A DNA stretch of 33,220 nt from CAZZIZ01 sp964654535 (lineage in GTDB: Bacteria > Bacteroidota > Bacteroidia > Chitinophagales > UBA2359), in contig CAZZIZ010000014.1 in the NCBI GenBank assembly GCA_964654535.1, positions 1 through 33,220 of the forward strand, given 5' to 3'. The notes beneath the pieces are model-generated. The model saw only the letters and a program-made list of their open reading frames with translations. It was not told the DNA's origin and made no database searches. Each line of letters begins with the position of its first letter. Positions within the stretch are counted from its first letter, which is position 1. Below are positions 8,030 to 16,485 of the stretch, piece by piece. A program made the translations under genes and the position numbers.

Positions 8030-8577
8030 AAATTTATACCAAAACCGGTGACGCCGGGACTACGATGTTATTCGGAGGTGGTCGAGTTCCGAAACATAAT
8101 ATTCGAATAGAGGCTTATGGCACTGTCGACGAGTTAAATTCTTACATCGGTTTGGTGCGTGATTTGGATATAAAACCAGAGCACAAAGAGTCGCTCAAAA
8201 CGATCCAAGACAAGCTATTTAGCCTGGGTGCAACCCTGGCAACTAACCCCGATAAGGCAAATGTGAAGGCTCCTTCAGTAAAAGAATCGGACATTTTGTA
8301 CCTCGAAACCGAGATCGACAACATGGAAAGCACGCTGGAACCGTTAAAAAATTTCATTCTTCCTGGAGGTCATCCAGTTGTTTCTCATTGTCATGTCGCG
8401 AGGTGCATATGCCGTAGGGCAGAAAGAAATGCGAGCTATCTAGCTGAAAATGAGCCAGTTCCGGAAATAGTGGTAAAATATTTGAACCGATTATCGGATT
8501 TTTTGTTTGTAAAAGCGAGGAAACTGGCACAAGACTTGAATTGCCAAGAAATAGTATGGCAGGCTCCTGTGGAATAA
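8026..8577 (+). CDS. PduO-type cob(I)alamin adenosyltransferase
   Basis: Cytoplasmic 183-residue enzyme that transfers adenosine from ATP to the cobalt of a corrinoid, giving adenosylcobalamin. The N-terminal ATP-binding motif YTKTGDAGTT (residues 4-13) is followed by the helix AYGTVDELNSYIGL; the C-terminal part has HVARCICRRAERN and YLNRLSDFLFVKAR, the conserved Arg and Asp segments of the family. Full length. The start codon overlaps the ABC ATPase stop by four bases (ATGA), so the two are translationally coupled. No other corrinoid gene or cobalamin riboswitch is visible here. Confidence 0.93.
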   Translation: MKIYTKTGDAGTTMLFGGGRVPKHNIRIEAYGTVDELNSYIGLVRDLDIKPEHKESLKTIQDKLFSLGATLATNPDKANVKAPSVKESDILYLETEIDNMESTLEPLKNFILPGGHPVVSHCHVARCICRRAERNASYLAENEPVPEIVVKYLNRLSDFLFVKARKLAQDLNCQEIVWQAPVE

Positions 8578-8592
8578 GAATTGGAAATCTGC

Positions 8593-8622
8593 TTGTATAG
8601 AATTGGAATAAAATTACATTTG
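8593..8622 (+). promoter_or_regulatory. Promoter of the DUF2795 gene
   Basis: TTG at 8593-8595, a 19-base spacer, then TACATTTG at 8615-8622 matches the Bacteroidota -33/-7 pattern (TTG ... TAnnTTTG). The start codon at 8647 is 24 bases further on. Confidence 0.65.
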
Positions 8623-8646
8623 CGCAAAATTAGACCTTAGAATAAA

Positions 8647-8868
8647 ATGTACTGGACTTTAGAATTAGCATCCCACTTAGAAGACGCACCATGGCCTGCG
8701 ACTAAGGATGAATTGATCGATTACTCGATCAGATCTGGTGCCCCATTGGAAGTAATGGAAAATCTTCAACAACTTGAAGACGAAGGTGAGTTCTATGAGA
8801 CGATAGAAGACATCTGGCCTGACTACCCTACTAACGACGACTTCTTTTTTAACGAAGACGAATATTAA
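8647..8868 (+). CDS. DUF2795 domain-containing protein
   Basis: Acidic 73-residue protein of unknown function, nearly all of it the DUF2795 pattern (LASHLEDAPWPATKDELIDY, then GAPLEVMENLQQLED, then Y-E-T-I-E-D-I-W-P-D-Y). Very widespread and highly conserved in Bacteroidota. ATG start and own promoter upstream. The C-terminus is strongly acidic (EDIWPDYPTNDDFFFNEDEY). It overlaps the oppositely oriented ispD by four bases tail to tail (TTAA shared). No function is assigned. Confidence 0.9.
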   Translation: MYWTLELASHLEDAPWPATKDELIDYSIRSGAPLEVMENLQQLEDEGEFYETIEDIWPDYPTNDDFFFNEDEY

Positions 8869-9527
8869 AATTTGCTTGCAAGTAGTGTTGCTACTATTTC
8901 AAGATCTTTTTTGTAAGTCACTTTAATATTGGTAACCTCTCCCTCAACTGTTGTAACTTCTTTTCCCGCTTGCTCGTACACGGAAGCATCATCTGTGAAT
9001 TCGGATTGATAAGACTGCTGATATGCTTCTTTCAGTTCATTTAGATTGAATATCTGAGGCGTTTGCACAGTTACATAGTCGGCGCGATTTTGCGCTTGAG
9101 TTTTATCACCAATTTTTTTTCTGAGTGATGCACGCAAAGGAACTACTGGAATAGTCGCTTGCTTGGAAGCGGATTCGAAGCATCGTTTTATCAATTCATC
9201 GCTTAGGACAGGTCGCACACTATCGTGCACTGCTACTAGTGCATTGTCTTCGGGCTCTAGTTTATCAAGTGCTTGTTTGACGGAATGAAAGCGTTGTGCA
9301 CCGCCGGTTACAGTTTTGATTTTCAGGGACGGGAAAAACTTCGTGGCTATTTCTTCCCACAATAGTAAGTGATCAGTATGGACTGCTACAACGACTTCGA
9401 TATTAGGTATGGCTCTTAAGAACGCTTCAATAGCGTAAACTATTATTGGCTTAGCCAATACTTCTAGAAATTGCTTGGGTAAAGAACCGCCAATACGTGT
9501 GCCGCTGCCTCCAGCAACTATGACCAC
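8865..9527 (-). CDS. ispD: 2-C-methyl-D-erythritol 4-phosphate cytidylyltransferase
   Basis: Cytoplasmic enzyme of the non-mevalonate isoprenoid pathway: it joins CTP and methylerythritol 4-phosphate. The 220-residue protein shows the nucleotide-binding loop VAGGSGTRIGGSLPKQF (residues 4-20), the catalytic segment AVHDSVRPVLS, VTVQTPQIF, and the C-terminal IKVTYKKDLEIV. Start: no ATG exists between the queA stop and the glycine loop, so GTG at 9525-9527 is the only standard start; this leaves a very short first strand before the loop. It lies 37 bases after queA on the same strand and is probably cotranscribed. It supplies the pathway used by the prenyl synthase at 12.2 kb. Confidence 0.95.
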   Translation of the reverse strand: MVIVAGGSGTRIGGSLPKQFLEVLAKPIIVYAIEAFLRAIPNIEVVVAVHTDHLLLWEEIATKFFPSLKIKTVTGGAQRFHSVKQALDKLEPEDNALVAVHDSVRPVLSDELIKRCFESASKQATIPVVPLRASLRKKIGDKTQAQNRADYVTVQTPQIFNLNELKEAYQQSYQSEFTDDASVYEQAGKEVTTVEGEVTNIKVTYKKDLEIVATLLASKF

Positions 9528-9564
9528 GTAGGTTTGACGTTCTAGATAATCGATGAGAACTTCT

Positions 9565-10608
9565 TTAAATGATCAGCATAGCATCGCCATAACTGAAGAA
9601 GCGATACTTCTTGTCAATAGCTTCTCTGTAAGCTTCCATAGTTAAATCATAACCAGCAAAAGCCGCCACCATAATTACCAAACTTGTTTTGGGCAAGTGA
9701 AAATTGGTAATCATACTATCTGCAATATTGAAAACGTGCGGTGGGAAGATGAACTTGTTGGTCCAACCATTAGAAGAAATCAAGGTGCGCTGTGCAGAAA
9801 CCGATGATTCCAAACTACGCATAGTAGTAGTACCTACTGCGCATACTCGTTTTTTGTTAGCCATTGCGGTATTAACCTTGGTAACAATCTCCTCATTGAT
9901 GCTGTAATACTCAGCGTCCATCTTGTGCTTCGACAAATCCTCCACCTCTATGTTTCGGAAAGTTCCTAAACCTACGTGCAGCGTTAATTCTGCCATATGG
10001 GTGCCTTGAATTTCAAGACGCTTCATTAACTCGTGGCTAAAGTGCAGTCCAGCTGTTGGTGCGGCAACCGCACCTTCTTCACTTGCATAGACCGTTTGGT
10101 AACGCTCTAGGTCAAACTCTTCTGCTTCACGATTTATGTATTTCGGAAGAGGTGTGTTTCCAAGTGCGTGCACCAATCCACGAAACTCCTCATTCGTACC
10201 ATCGAAAAGGAAACGTATGGTTCTACCACGAGAAGTTGTGTTGTCTACTACTTCCGCAACCAACTCGTCACCGAAATACAGTTTGTTACCTACACGAATT
10301 TTCCTCGCTGGATCAACAAGCACGTCCCATAGCTTCGCTTCGCGATTTAACTCGCGCAGTAAAAAGACTTCAATACGCGCACCAGTCTTTTCTTTCTTGC
10401 CGTACATGCGGGCTGGAAAAACCTTTGTATTGTTTACGCAAAGCACATCGTCTTCTTCGAAGTACTCAAGTATGTCTTTGAAAACTTTATGCTCAATAGT
10501 TCCTTCAGCTCTATTTACTACCATCAAACGCGATTCATCACGTTCATTTGTTGGATACTGCGCTATCAACTTCTCTGGGAGTTCGAAGTCGAAGGCAGTT
10601 AATTTCAT
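9565..10608 (-). CDS. queA: tRNA preQ1(34) S-adenosylmethionine ribosyltransferase-isomerase
   Basis: Cytoplasmic enzyme of queuosine synthesis: it transfers and isomerises the ribose of SAM onto preQ1 in tRNA. It begins MKLTAFDFELPEKLIAQYP and contains the family motifs R(D)ESRLMVV, NNTKVFPAR, APTAGLHFS, LHVGLGTF and NFHLPKTSL. The 347 residues match the family. I chose the ATG at 10606-10608 because homologues usually begin with MKL; an in-frame ATG three codons upstream (10617) is equally readable. The TACCTTTG promoter box lies 27 bases upstream of the chosen start. First gene of a queA-ispD pair. Confidence 0.95.
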   Translation of the reverse strand: MKLTAFDFELPEKLIAQYPTNERDESRLMVVNRAEGTIEHKVFKDILEYFEEDDVLCVNNTKVFPARMYGKKEKTGARIEVFLLRELNREAKLWDVLVDPARKIRVGNKLYFGDELVAEVVDNTTSRGRTIRFLFDGTNEEFRGLVHALGNTPLPKYINREAEEFDLERYQTVYASEEGAVAAPTAGLHFSHELMKRLEIQGTHMAELTLHVGLGTFRNIEVEDLSKHKMDAEYYSINEEIVTKVNTAMANKKRVCAVGTTTMRSLESSVSAQRTLISSNGWTNKFIFPPHVFNIADSMITNFHLPKTSLVIMVAAFAGYDLTMEAYREAIDKKYRFFSYGDAMLII

Positions 10609-10634
10609 ATTTGCCATACGTATTTTAAGGTGGA

Positions 10635-10642
10635 CAAAGGTA
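10635..10642 (-). promoter_or_regulatory. Promoter -7 box for queA-ispD
   Basis: The minus strand reads TACCTTTG, an exact TAnnTTTG match, in the divergent region between queA and the permease gene. Its position argues against the longer queA frame that begins upstream at 10674. Confidence 0.55.
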
Positions 10643-10690
10643 TCAAATTTGACTATTGGATAGGAGCTCAGCAAAGCATATTTTTAGGCA

Positions 10691-11944
10691 ATGTTCATTC
10701 TAAAAATATTGTACGAGGGAATCCTTATGGCCATACACGAGTTATGGTCCAATAAGCTACGATCCTTCCTCAGTTTACTTGGCGTATCTATTGGAATATT
10801 CTGCGTAATAGCCGTAGCGTCAATGGTTGACGGTATGGAGTCAAATGTTCAGTCATCCTTTGACAGTCTGGGAGATGACACAGTCTACGTACAGCGATTT
10901 TCTTGGACCGACAGTGGTCAGCAATGGTGGAAGTACATTAGCAGACCTTATATGAAGTACCACGAGTACGAACGACTTAAGGAAAAAAGCAAGACCGCTG
11001 GAGCCATGGCGCTAGAAATAGCCGATGGTGGAGAAACCATAAAGTTCAAAGACCGGCAAGTCGAGAACATTTTAATATTTGGAGGAACCCACGATATTGG
11101 AGCTATACGAAACTTAGAAGTTGAGATAGGTCGATATTTCACCCAGGGTGAATCAATAGTTGGTAACAACAAAATTATTTTGGGTGCGAACATTGCCGAG
11201 GAGCTTTTTGAGGATTGGGAAGACCCAATAGGCAAATCAATTCGTGTAAAAGGAAACAAGGTTAGTGTAATCGGGGTTTTGCAAAAGGAAGGCAAAAGTC
11301 TATTGGGCGATGGCTATGACAGTGCAGCATTTATGCCGCTCAGTTATTTTCGAACCATTGTCAATATTAACGGGAGAAGGTACGACCCAAGCCTAATTTT
11401 AAAACCCAAAGAAGGTTTAGCGGTTGAGGAAATGACCGACGAAATACGCAGCTTGTTAAGAGCCGAAAGAAGATTGAAACCAAGAGAAGAAGACAACTTC
11501 TCCTTCAACCAATTGAGCCTTATCACTAACAAAATCGGCGAGGTGTTTGGTATTATGTGGCTCGCGGGATTAATCATCGGAGGATTTTCCATATTAGTCG
11601 GTGCATTCGGCATCGCTAACATTATGTTCGTGACCGTAAAAGAGCGAACTAAGATTATCGGAATTAAAAAGTCACTAGGCGCAAAAGAGTATCACATTCT
11701 AATAGAGTTTTTAGTTGAATCAATCGTGATAACCATATTCGGCGGGCTGTTTGGCTTGCTTATGGTTTTGGTACTGCTCCAGATTGGCAATGCATTTTTC
11801 CTCGAATCATTTGAGGTGTCGCTGAATATTAAGAACATCATTATCGGCTTGTCCATTGCGGTCTGTACAGGGCTCTTAGCTGGAATTATTCCAGCCATAA
11901 AAGCTGCGCGCTTAGATCCAGTGGTGGCTATTAGAACAGGCTAA
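10691..11944 (+). CDS. ABC transporter permease (MacB/FtsX-like)
   Basis: Inner-membrane permease of 417 residues with the MacB arrangement. The first membrane helix is at about residues 25-48 (SFLSLLGVSIGIFCVIAVAS), a large periplasmic MacB_PCD domain covers about 50-280, and three C-terminal helices of the FtsX domain cover about 290-415 (GGFSILVGAFGIANIMFV, then VTVKERTKIIGIKKSLGA). It ends IKAARLDPVVAIRTG, the typical end of this family. Such permeases export or extract substrates using energy from a LolD/MacB-type ATPase; the one at 7.3 kb may be its partner. ATG start. Repeat copy A begins 10 bases after the stop. Confidence 0.92.
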   Translation: MFILKILYEGILMAIHELWSNKLRSFLSLLGVSIGIFCVIAVASMVDGMESNVQSSFDSLGDDTVYVQRFSWTDSGQQWWKYISRPYMKYHEYERLKEKSKTAGAMALEIADGGETIKFKDRQVENILIFGGTHDIGAIRNLEVEIGRYFTQGESIVGNNKIILGANIAEELFEDWEDPIGKSIRVKGNKVSVIGVLQKEGKSLLGDGYDSAAFMPLSYFRTIVNINGRRYDPSLILKPKEGLAVEEMTDEIRSLLRAERRLKPREEDNFSFNQLSLITNKIGEVFGIMWLAGLIIGGFSILVGAFGIANIMFVTVKERTKIIGIKKSLGAKEYHILIEFLVESIVITIFGGLFGLLMVLVLLQIGNAFFLESFEVSLNIKNIIIGLSIAVCTGLLAGIIPAIKAARLDPVVAIRTG

Positions 11945-11954
11945 GAAATATTTA

Positions 11955-12120
11955 GGGCGTACCCCGCTCACTTCTGCCCACAAGTGGGCAAGTTCGGGGT
12001 CGGGCTGTCGGCAGTCGCTCTGTTCTGCTGTCTGCACGCATTGCCCCTCCAGCACTAGGGTGCTGAGGGCTCGGCGCTTGCCAGCAACAGGAGCTTCAAC
12101 AATGCCTCTATCCCTCACGC
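11955..12120 (+). repeat. Structured interspersed repeat, copy A
   Basis: 166 bases in the same orientation as the permease gene just upstream. It opens GGGCGTACCCC and closes CTATCCCTCACGC. Hairpin 1 spans 11961-12000 and runs into the core GGGTCGGGCT (11997-12006). Stem 2 pairs 12017-12032 with 12080-12094; the capping hairpin 12050-12065 is a 6-bp stem with a four-base loop. The rest of the intergenic stretch to 12208 shows nothing else. Confidence 0.88.
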
Positions 12121-12208
12121 TTTTGTTCGAAACAGAAATCAATACAATTAAGGGCGAACTTGATTCAAACTAACTAGCAGGTTTGCGTATTCGTAGTAGT
12201 TTTGCCAC

Positions 12209-13189
12209 GTGAAAGCTAGCCACTCATCTTGGAAATTATACCTGCGGGCATTTGAGGCTTATTTATCCAAAGAGAAGTTTCAAGGCGATTCTAAAGCGCA
12301 AAAGCTTTACGATCCTATTTCTTACTCAATGGGTATGGGAGGTAAACGCATACGTCCAGCAATCTGCCTTATGGCTTACCATCTTTTCCAGGATGACTAC
12401 GGTAGCATTTTACCTACGGCTATGGCCATAGAAGTGTTTCACAACTTCACCCTCGTTCACGACGACATAATGGACGCAGCCGAATTACGGCGAGGAAAGC
12501 CGACCGTCGTAAAGAAATTTGGACTCCCTGCAGCCATTCTTTCAGGCGATATGATGCTTATTAGAGCCTACCAATACCTCAACCAAGGCAAACAAGAAAG
12601 GCAAGCGCAAGTGCTCGAGTGCTTCAACAAAACAGCCCAAGAGGTCTGTGAAGGTCAGCAGCTCGATATGGATTTCGAGGAAGTAGAAAGAGTCTCGTTA
12701 GCCGAATACAAACACATGATTGCGCAAAAAACCAGCGTATTGCTGGCAGCAAGCGCCAAGTTGGGCGCACTAAGAGCTGGCGCTAGCGACGAGGAAGCTG
12801 ACCAAGTTTACCAATTTGCCAAAGAGCTGGGAATTGCCTTTCAGCTACAAGACGACTTGCTCGACGTCTTTGCAGACAAATCTAAGTTTGGTAAAAAAGT
12901 AGGAGGCGATATTATTCAGAAGAAAAAAACCTTTTTGATGCTTTCTGCTTTAGCATCCAATCGCGCCGCAGACATTCAGTCGATTTACGATCAAGGTAAC
13001 AATGAAAGTGAGACTGTCGCTCAGATCAAGGCGATTTACACTGAGTTGGGAATCGAAGAAAAAACAAAAAAAGAAATTTCCATACATCACGAAAGAGCAA
13101 AAACGGTTTTAAGCAGTTTAAGCTTAGCCGATGAACGCAAAAGAGCCATTCAATCTTTGATGGACTATTTGTTGATCCGAGACTTTTAA
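12209..13189 (+). CDS. Polyprenyl diphosphate synthase
   Basis: Cytoplasmic trans-prenyltransferase of 326 residues that condenses isopentenyl diphosphate with allylic diphosphates. GGKRIRP (44-50) is the substrate-binding segment, DDIMD (85-89) the first Asp-rich motif, RRGKP follows, and QLQDDLLD (about 210-217) is the second Asp-rich motif; KKKTFL follows it. An aromatic residue (Phe80) stands five positions before DDIMD and there is no insertion inside it, which in this family points to a medium chain (about C20), but that is inference. The start is GTG at 12209: in-frame TAG codons lie just upstream and the next ATG is inside the conserved region. The product is called a farnesyl/geranylgeranyl-type synthase. 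Confidence 0.92.
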   Translation: MKASHSSWKLYLRAFEAYLSKEKFQGDSKAQKLYDPISYSMGMGGKRIRPAICLMAYHLFQDDYGSILPTAMAIEVFHNFTLVHDDIMDAAELRRGKPTVVKKFGLPAAILSGDMMLIRAYQYLNQGKQERQAQVLECFNKTAQEVCEGQQLDMDFEEVERVSLAEYKHMIAQKTSVLLAASAKLGALRAGASDEEADQVYQFAKELGIAFQLQDDLLDVFADKSKFGKKVGGDIIQKKKTFLMLSALASNRAADIQSIYDQGNNESETVAQIKAIYTELGIEEKTKKEISIHHERAKTVLSSLSLADERKRAIQSLMDYLLIRDF

Positions 13190-13244
13190 AATTTGTGAGG
13201 AAATAAGGGAATCTGAGGCTAAGGCCTTTTTTATATTTAAGCCA

Positions 13245-14172
13245 ATGAAATTAATGAGCGTCATTCAAGATTTACAGCAGAGAGGAATGGTACAGGATAT
13301 TATGCCTGGCACTGAAGAGCTACTCAACAATGAGCGTGTAAAGGTATATCTAGGAATGGACCCCACCGCAGACTCCCTGCACGTCGGAAACCTGGCTTCC
13401 CTTATGATGTTAATGCACTTGCAGCGCTATGGGCACCATCCTATTGCTTTGGTCGGTGGCGCTACTGGTATGATTGGCGATCCGTCAGGCAAAAAAGCGG
13501 AACGCAAATTACTCGATGCAGAAACACTTCAAAAAAACATCGACGGCCAATTAGCACAATTGAAAAAGCTTTTGGACTTCGAACGAAAAGAAAACCCAGC
13601 CAGCATCTGCAACAACTATGATTGGTTCAAGGATATGAACCTCTTGCACTTTCTAAGAGACGCAGGTAAGCACCTAACGGTGAGTTATATGATGGCCAAA
13701 GACTCAGTTAAAAGTCGACTGGAAACTGGTCTTTCGTTTACGGAATTTACTTACCAGCTCATTCAGGGTTATGATTTTTACCACTTGTACAAAGAGGAAG
13801 GGGTTAAAATGCAAGTCGGAGGTTCCGATCAGTGGGGAAACATTACCGCAGGCACGGAGCTCATTCGTCGGATGGCCGGAGGTGAAGCATTTGCATTTAC
13901 TTGCCCTCTCATTACCAAAGCCGACGGCTCTAAGTTTGGCAAAAGTGAAGGTGGAAATATATGGTTAGATCCAAAGAAAACTTCGCCGTACAAGTTTTAT
14001 CAGTTTTGGTTAAACACTTCCGATGAAGATGCGGAAACGTTTATAAAGCGTTTCNNNNNNNNNNNNNNNNNNNNNNNNNNNNNNNNNNNNNNNNNNNNNN
14101 NNNNNNNNNNNNNNNNNNNNNNNNNNNNNNNNNNNNNNNNNNNNNNNNNNNNNNTTAGTCATCGCTGAATAA
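13245..14172 (+). CDS. tyrS: Tyrosine--tRNA ligase (interrupted by assembly gap)
   Basis: Class I synthetase charging tRNA-Tyr in the cytoplasm. The 270 residues before the gap have the tyrosine-binding GMDPTADSLHVGN (HVGN is the HIGH motif), LTVSYMMAKDSVKSR, VGGSDQWGNITAG, and the KMSKS-type KFGKS. The bacterial enzyme is about 420-430 residues, so some 150 residues (anticodon-binding and S4 domains) are missing. The bases after the gap read LVIAE then TAA (14170-14172), a plausible end; these belong to the same gene only if the true gap is a multiple of three. The 100-N gap is thus a placeholder for about 450 bases. ATG start at 13245. Confidence 0.9.
14055..14154. other. Assembly gap (100 N) inside tyrS
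   Basis: Exactly 100 Ns. Unlike the other three gaps, the flanking sequences do not repeat each other. Comparison with normal TyrRS length implies that roughly 450 bases are missing here. Confidence 0.95.
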
Positions 14173-14181
14173 ACGGCCGCG

Positions 14182-15612
14182 ATGCAATTTGACAAGATTT
14201 CTAATCGGGTTCTTTATCTCATCGCATTCGCTTTTTATGCTATCCTGTTTTTTCTAAGCAAAGGTGTTCCTTATTTCTGGGACAGTGTTCTTTTTTCAAG
14301 TCGTGTACCGCAGTTTTTTTATGAGAACGGTCTGAACAATTTAATCCTCCCTGACGGAATTGATAGTGGACATCCGCCCTTTTATTCTCTACTCCACGCG
14401 GGCATGTGGAAACTACTTGGTCAAAAACTTTGGGTTGGGCATTTACTCACTGCTTGCTTTTCGTTTTTTCTCGCCGTACAATGGATTCAACTTTGCCGAA
14501 AGTGGTTACCGAGCTCTATGGTCTGGCTAGGTCTACTTTTTCTTTTCTTAGAGCCGACGCTACTGGCTCAAAGCGTATTGACCAGTCCGGAAATTCCTTT
14601 AATCACTTTCATGCTCTGGGCGTTAAACAGCCTACTCAATAAAAACTACATGGTGGCAACTATAGCAATGGGGCTAATGGTTATGACCAGCACTAGGGGC
14701 TCTGTTTGGCTCTTCATTCTTTTTCTATTCCAAGCCTATGCCGTTTTTAAGATTGAGAAAGTCGGTTTCTCTATAAAACCATTTCTCTGCTTCGTGCTAC
14801 CTGGAGTCGTAACGATTGCTTGGTTGGCCTATCACTACACTCAAACTGGCTGGCTTGGGCTAAACCCCAATGGCAACTGGGCCAAATACACCGCCAATGC
14901 CGCGCTTACAGACCTTCCTTTTAACATCGCTACCCTTGCCCATCGATTCTTCGATTTTGGACGAGCAGCTGTAGCTATGTTGCTGATACTTCTGATTTTT
15001 AGATATCGGAGTAGTAAGGAAACGAGCTTGGCCAAAAGTTTCAGCAAGGAACAAAAACTAACTTGGGCGCTTTTCTTTTTTGGCTTGCTAGTACTTGGAA
15101 TTTTGAGCGTAATGAAGTCATATAGCACCCATCATCGTTATTACATATTGCTGTACTTACTGTTAAGCATAAGCGCTATACAACTCCTTTATAAACTTCA
15201 AAACAAGCGTCTTCGCACGCTCTTCATCGCTCTGTGCGCAGCAGCTTTAGTAGCAGGGCACGGAATAGTCTATCCACAAAACATATCTCAGGGCTGGGAT
15301 TCTTCGCTCGCATTTCTAAATGGAATATCAGCAAAAAACAAAGTTGAAGCGGATATGAAAAAACTGGGAATTGATAAGAGTCAGGTTCAGGCCGTATTTC
15401 CATTCCGTCATTCGAACCATAATTTGTATTTAGACGGAGACAAAAAACCTTACGCAAATTATTGGGACAAGGGTAACGAACAGTATCTGCTATGGAGCAA
15501 TGTGTCCAACGACTTCCCGGACGAGCTCATAGATGAGTTGCGTTCAGGTTGGACAGAAGTAAGTGCACACTGTCAACGAAACGTTTGCGTAGAGCTTTAC
15601 CGTAAACCCTAG
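14182..15612 (+). CDS. GT39-like membrane glycosyltransferase / multispanning protein
   Basis: Integral membrane protein of 476 residues with about 9-11 hydrophobic segments in the first 390 residues and a hydrophilic C-terminal domain of about 90 residues. After the first helix comes PYFWDSVLFSSR and then HPPFYSLLHAGMWKLLG. The first loop carries an Asp in the position seen in GT-C glycosyltransferases (PMT/ArnT, GT39), which use lipid-linked sugars. The match is general, so donor and acceptor are unknown. ATG start 10 bases after the presumed tyrS stop; the SAM methyltransferase gene lies tail to tail 10 bases downstream. Confidence 0.75.
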   Translation: MQFDKISNRVLYLIAFAFYAILFFLSKGVPYFWDSVLFSSRVPQFFYENGLNNLILPDGIDSGHPPFYSLLHAGMWKLLGQKLWVGHLLTACFSFFLAVQWIQLCRKWLPSSMVWLGLLFLFLEPTLLAQSVLTSPEIPLITFMLWALNSLLNKNYMVATIAMGLMVMTSTRGSVWLFILFLFQAYAVFKIEKVGFSIKPFLCFVLPGVVTIAWLAYHYTQTGWLGLNPNGNWAKYTANAALTDLPFNIATLAHRFFDFGRAAVAMLLILLIFRYRSSKETSLAKSFSKEQKLTWALFFFGLLVLGILSVMKSYSTHHRYYILLYLLLSISAIQLLYKLQNKRLRTLFIALCAAALVAGHGIVYPQNISQGWDSSLAFLNGISAKNKVEADMKKLGIDKSQVQAVFPFRHSNHNLYLDGDKKPYANYWDKGNEQYLLWSNVSNDFPDELIDELRSGWTEVSAHCQRNVCVELYRKP

Positions 15613-15622
15613 TAAACTAACG

Positions 15623-16459
15623 CTAGCGGTGCTTTTCAGCGATTATGTAATCCTGATACTCAAAGTCTTTGGCTCGCCCGCACCACCAACCCGGATATAA
15701 ATCCCGATCTGGTTTCAGATCATTCTCTTTGTACAAGTCCGCCAAGTAAGCAGCTTCATATGCCACATTTCCCGCATCAACAGATTTGTCCATAAGCGCA
15801 TACTGCTCAAAGCGATGTGGAAAGGCTTTGGTACTGACACCAGACTTTAAAAGCTCCTCGCTTTCTTCATTTAAAACGAAGTAGGTAATAAAACACTTAC
15901 CGCCAACTTTTAAAACGCGACTAATTTCTTTCAAATAATGCGCTACTTCATCTGGCAACATATGCGTAAAAACAGAAGTCAGAAAGATGAAATCGAAACT
16001 TTCATCTTCGTAGGGAAAACGATATTCAGCCCCTTGCACTTTTCCTTTGGCGTTATAGAGCTCGTTGTAAATATCAGCGTGCACGAATTCGAAATTGCTT
16101 CTTCTCGAAGTCAAATTTTCCTTGCACCAGCGCACGCCACTTTCGACCACATCGAAACCACAGTAGCGCCCTTCGTCGTTCAGGTAGTCGACGAATGGTA
16201 CCGCCATTCTACCAATTCCAGAACCAACATCAAGAATATGGCTACTTGGATCAATCAGTCCGTGCTGCTCGAATCGCGCTTTAAACTTTATGCCTTGTTC
16301 CTTGAAGTCGCCTGCACCTACATAGATTTCACCCTTAGGTGGAACCAAGTCTTCACGATTTCCAAAAAGGCCATTCCAAAGGTCTACAGGGCCGTAGTAA
16401 GCCTTCCTAGCTAAGGGTCGCAGGGACTGAGGAATAAGGTAGAACAAGGTTCTTTTCAC
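15623..16459 (-). CDS. Class I SAM-dependent methyltransferase
   Basis: Predicted cytoplasmic methyltransferase of 278 residues. Motif I is ILDVGSGIGRMAVP (about residues 74-87), the acidic residue is in YCGFDVVESGVRWC, and FDFIFLTSVFTHMLPDEV and ISRVLKVGGKCFITYF match motifs II and III of the Methyltransf_25 type. The N-terminal PQSLRPLARKAYYGPVDLWN resembles methyltransferases of glycan clusters, but the substrate is unknown. The start is GTG at 16457-16459: an in-frame TAA stands four codons upstream and no ATG is available. It lies just beyond the mdh terminator on the same strand, so it probably has its own promoter, which I could not identify. Confidence 0.86.
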   Translation of the reverse strand: MKRTLFYLIPQSLRPLARKAYYGPVDLWNGLFGNREDLVPPKGEIYVGAGDFKEQGIKFKARFEQHGLIDPSSHILDVGSGIGRMAVPFVDYLNDEGRYCGFDVVESGVRWCKENLTSRRSNFEFVHADIYNELYNAKGKVQGAEYRFPYEDESFDFIFLTSVFTHMLPDEVAHYLKEISRVLKVGGKCFITYFVLNEESEELLKSGVSTKAFPHRFEQYALMDKSVDAGNVAYEAAYLADLYKENDLKPDRDLYPGWWCGRAKDFEYQDYIIAEKHR

Positions 16460-16485
16460 GCAACTAAATTAGTAGAAATAAAAAA

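Noticed and set aside
11912..12142. Short minus-strand open frame in the permease to prenyl synthase intergenic region
   Set aside because: It lies almost wholly within repeat copy A and has no protein-like features.
13216..13232. Terminator between the prenyl synthase gene and tyrS
   Set aside because: The stem is only four base pairs (AGGC/GCCT), too weak to call despite a short T-run.
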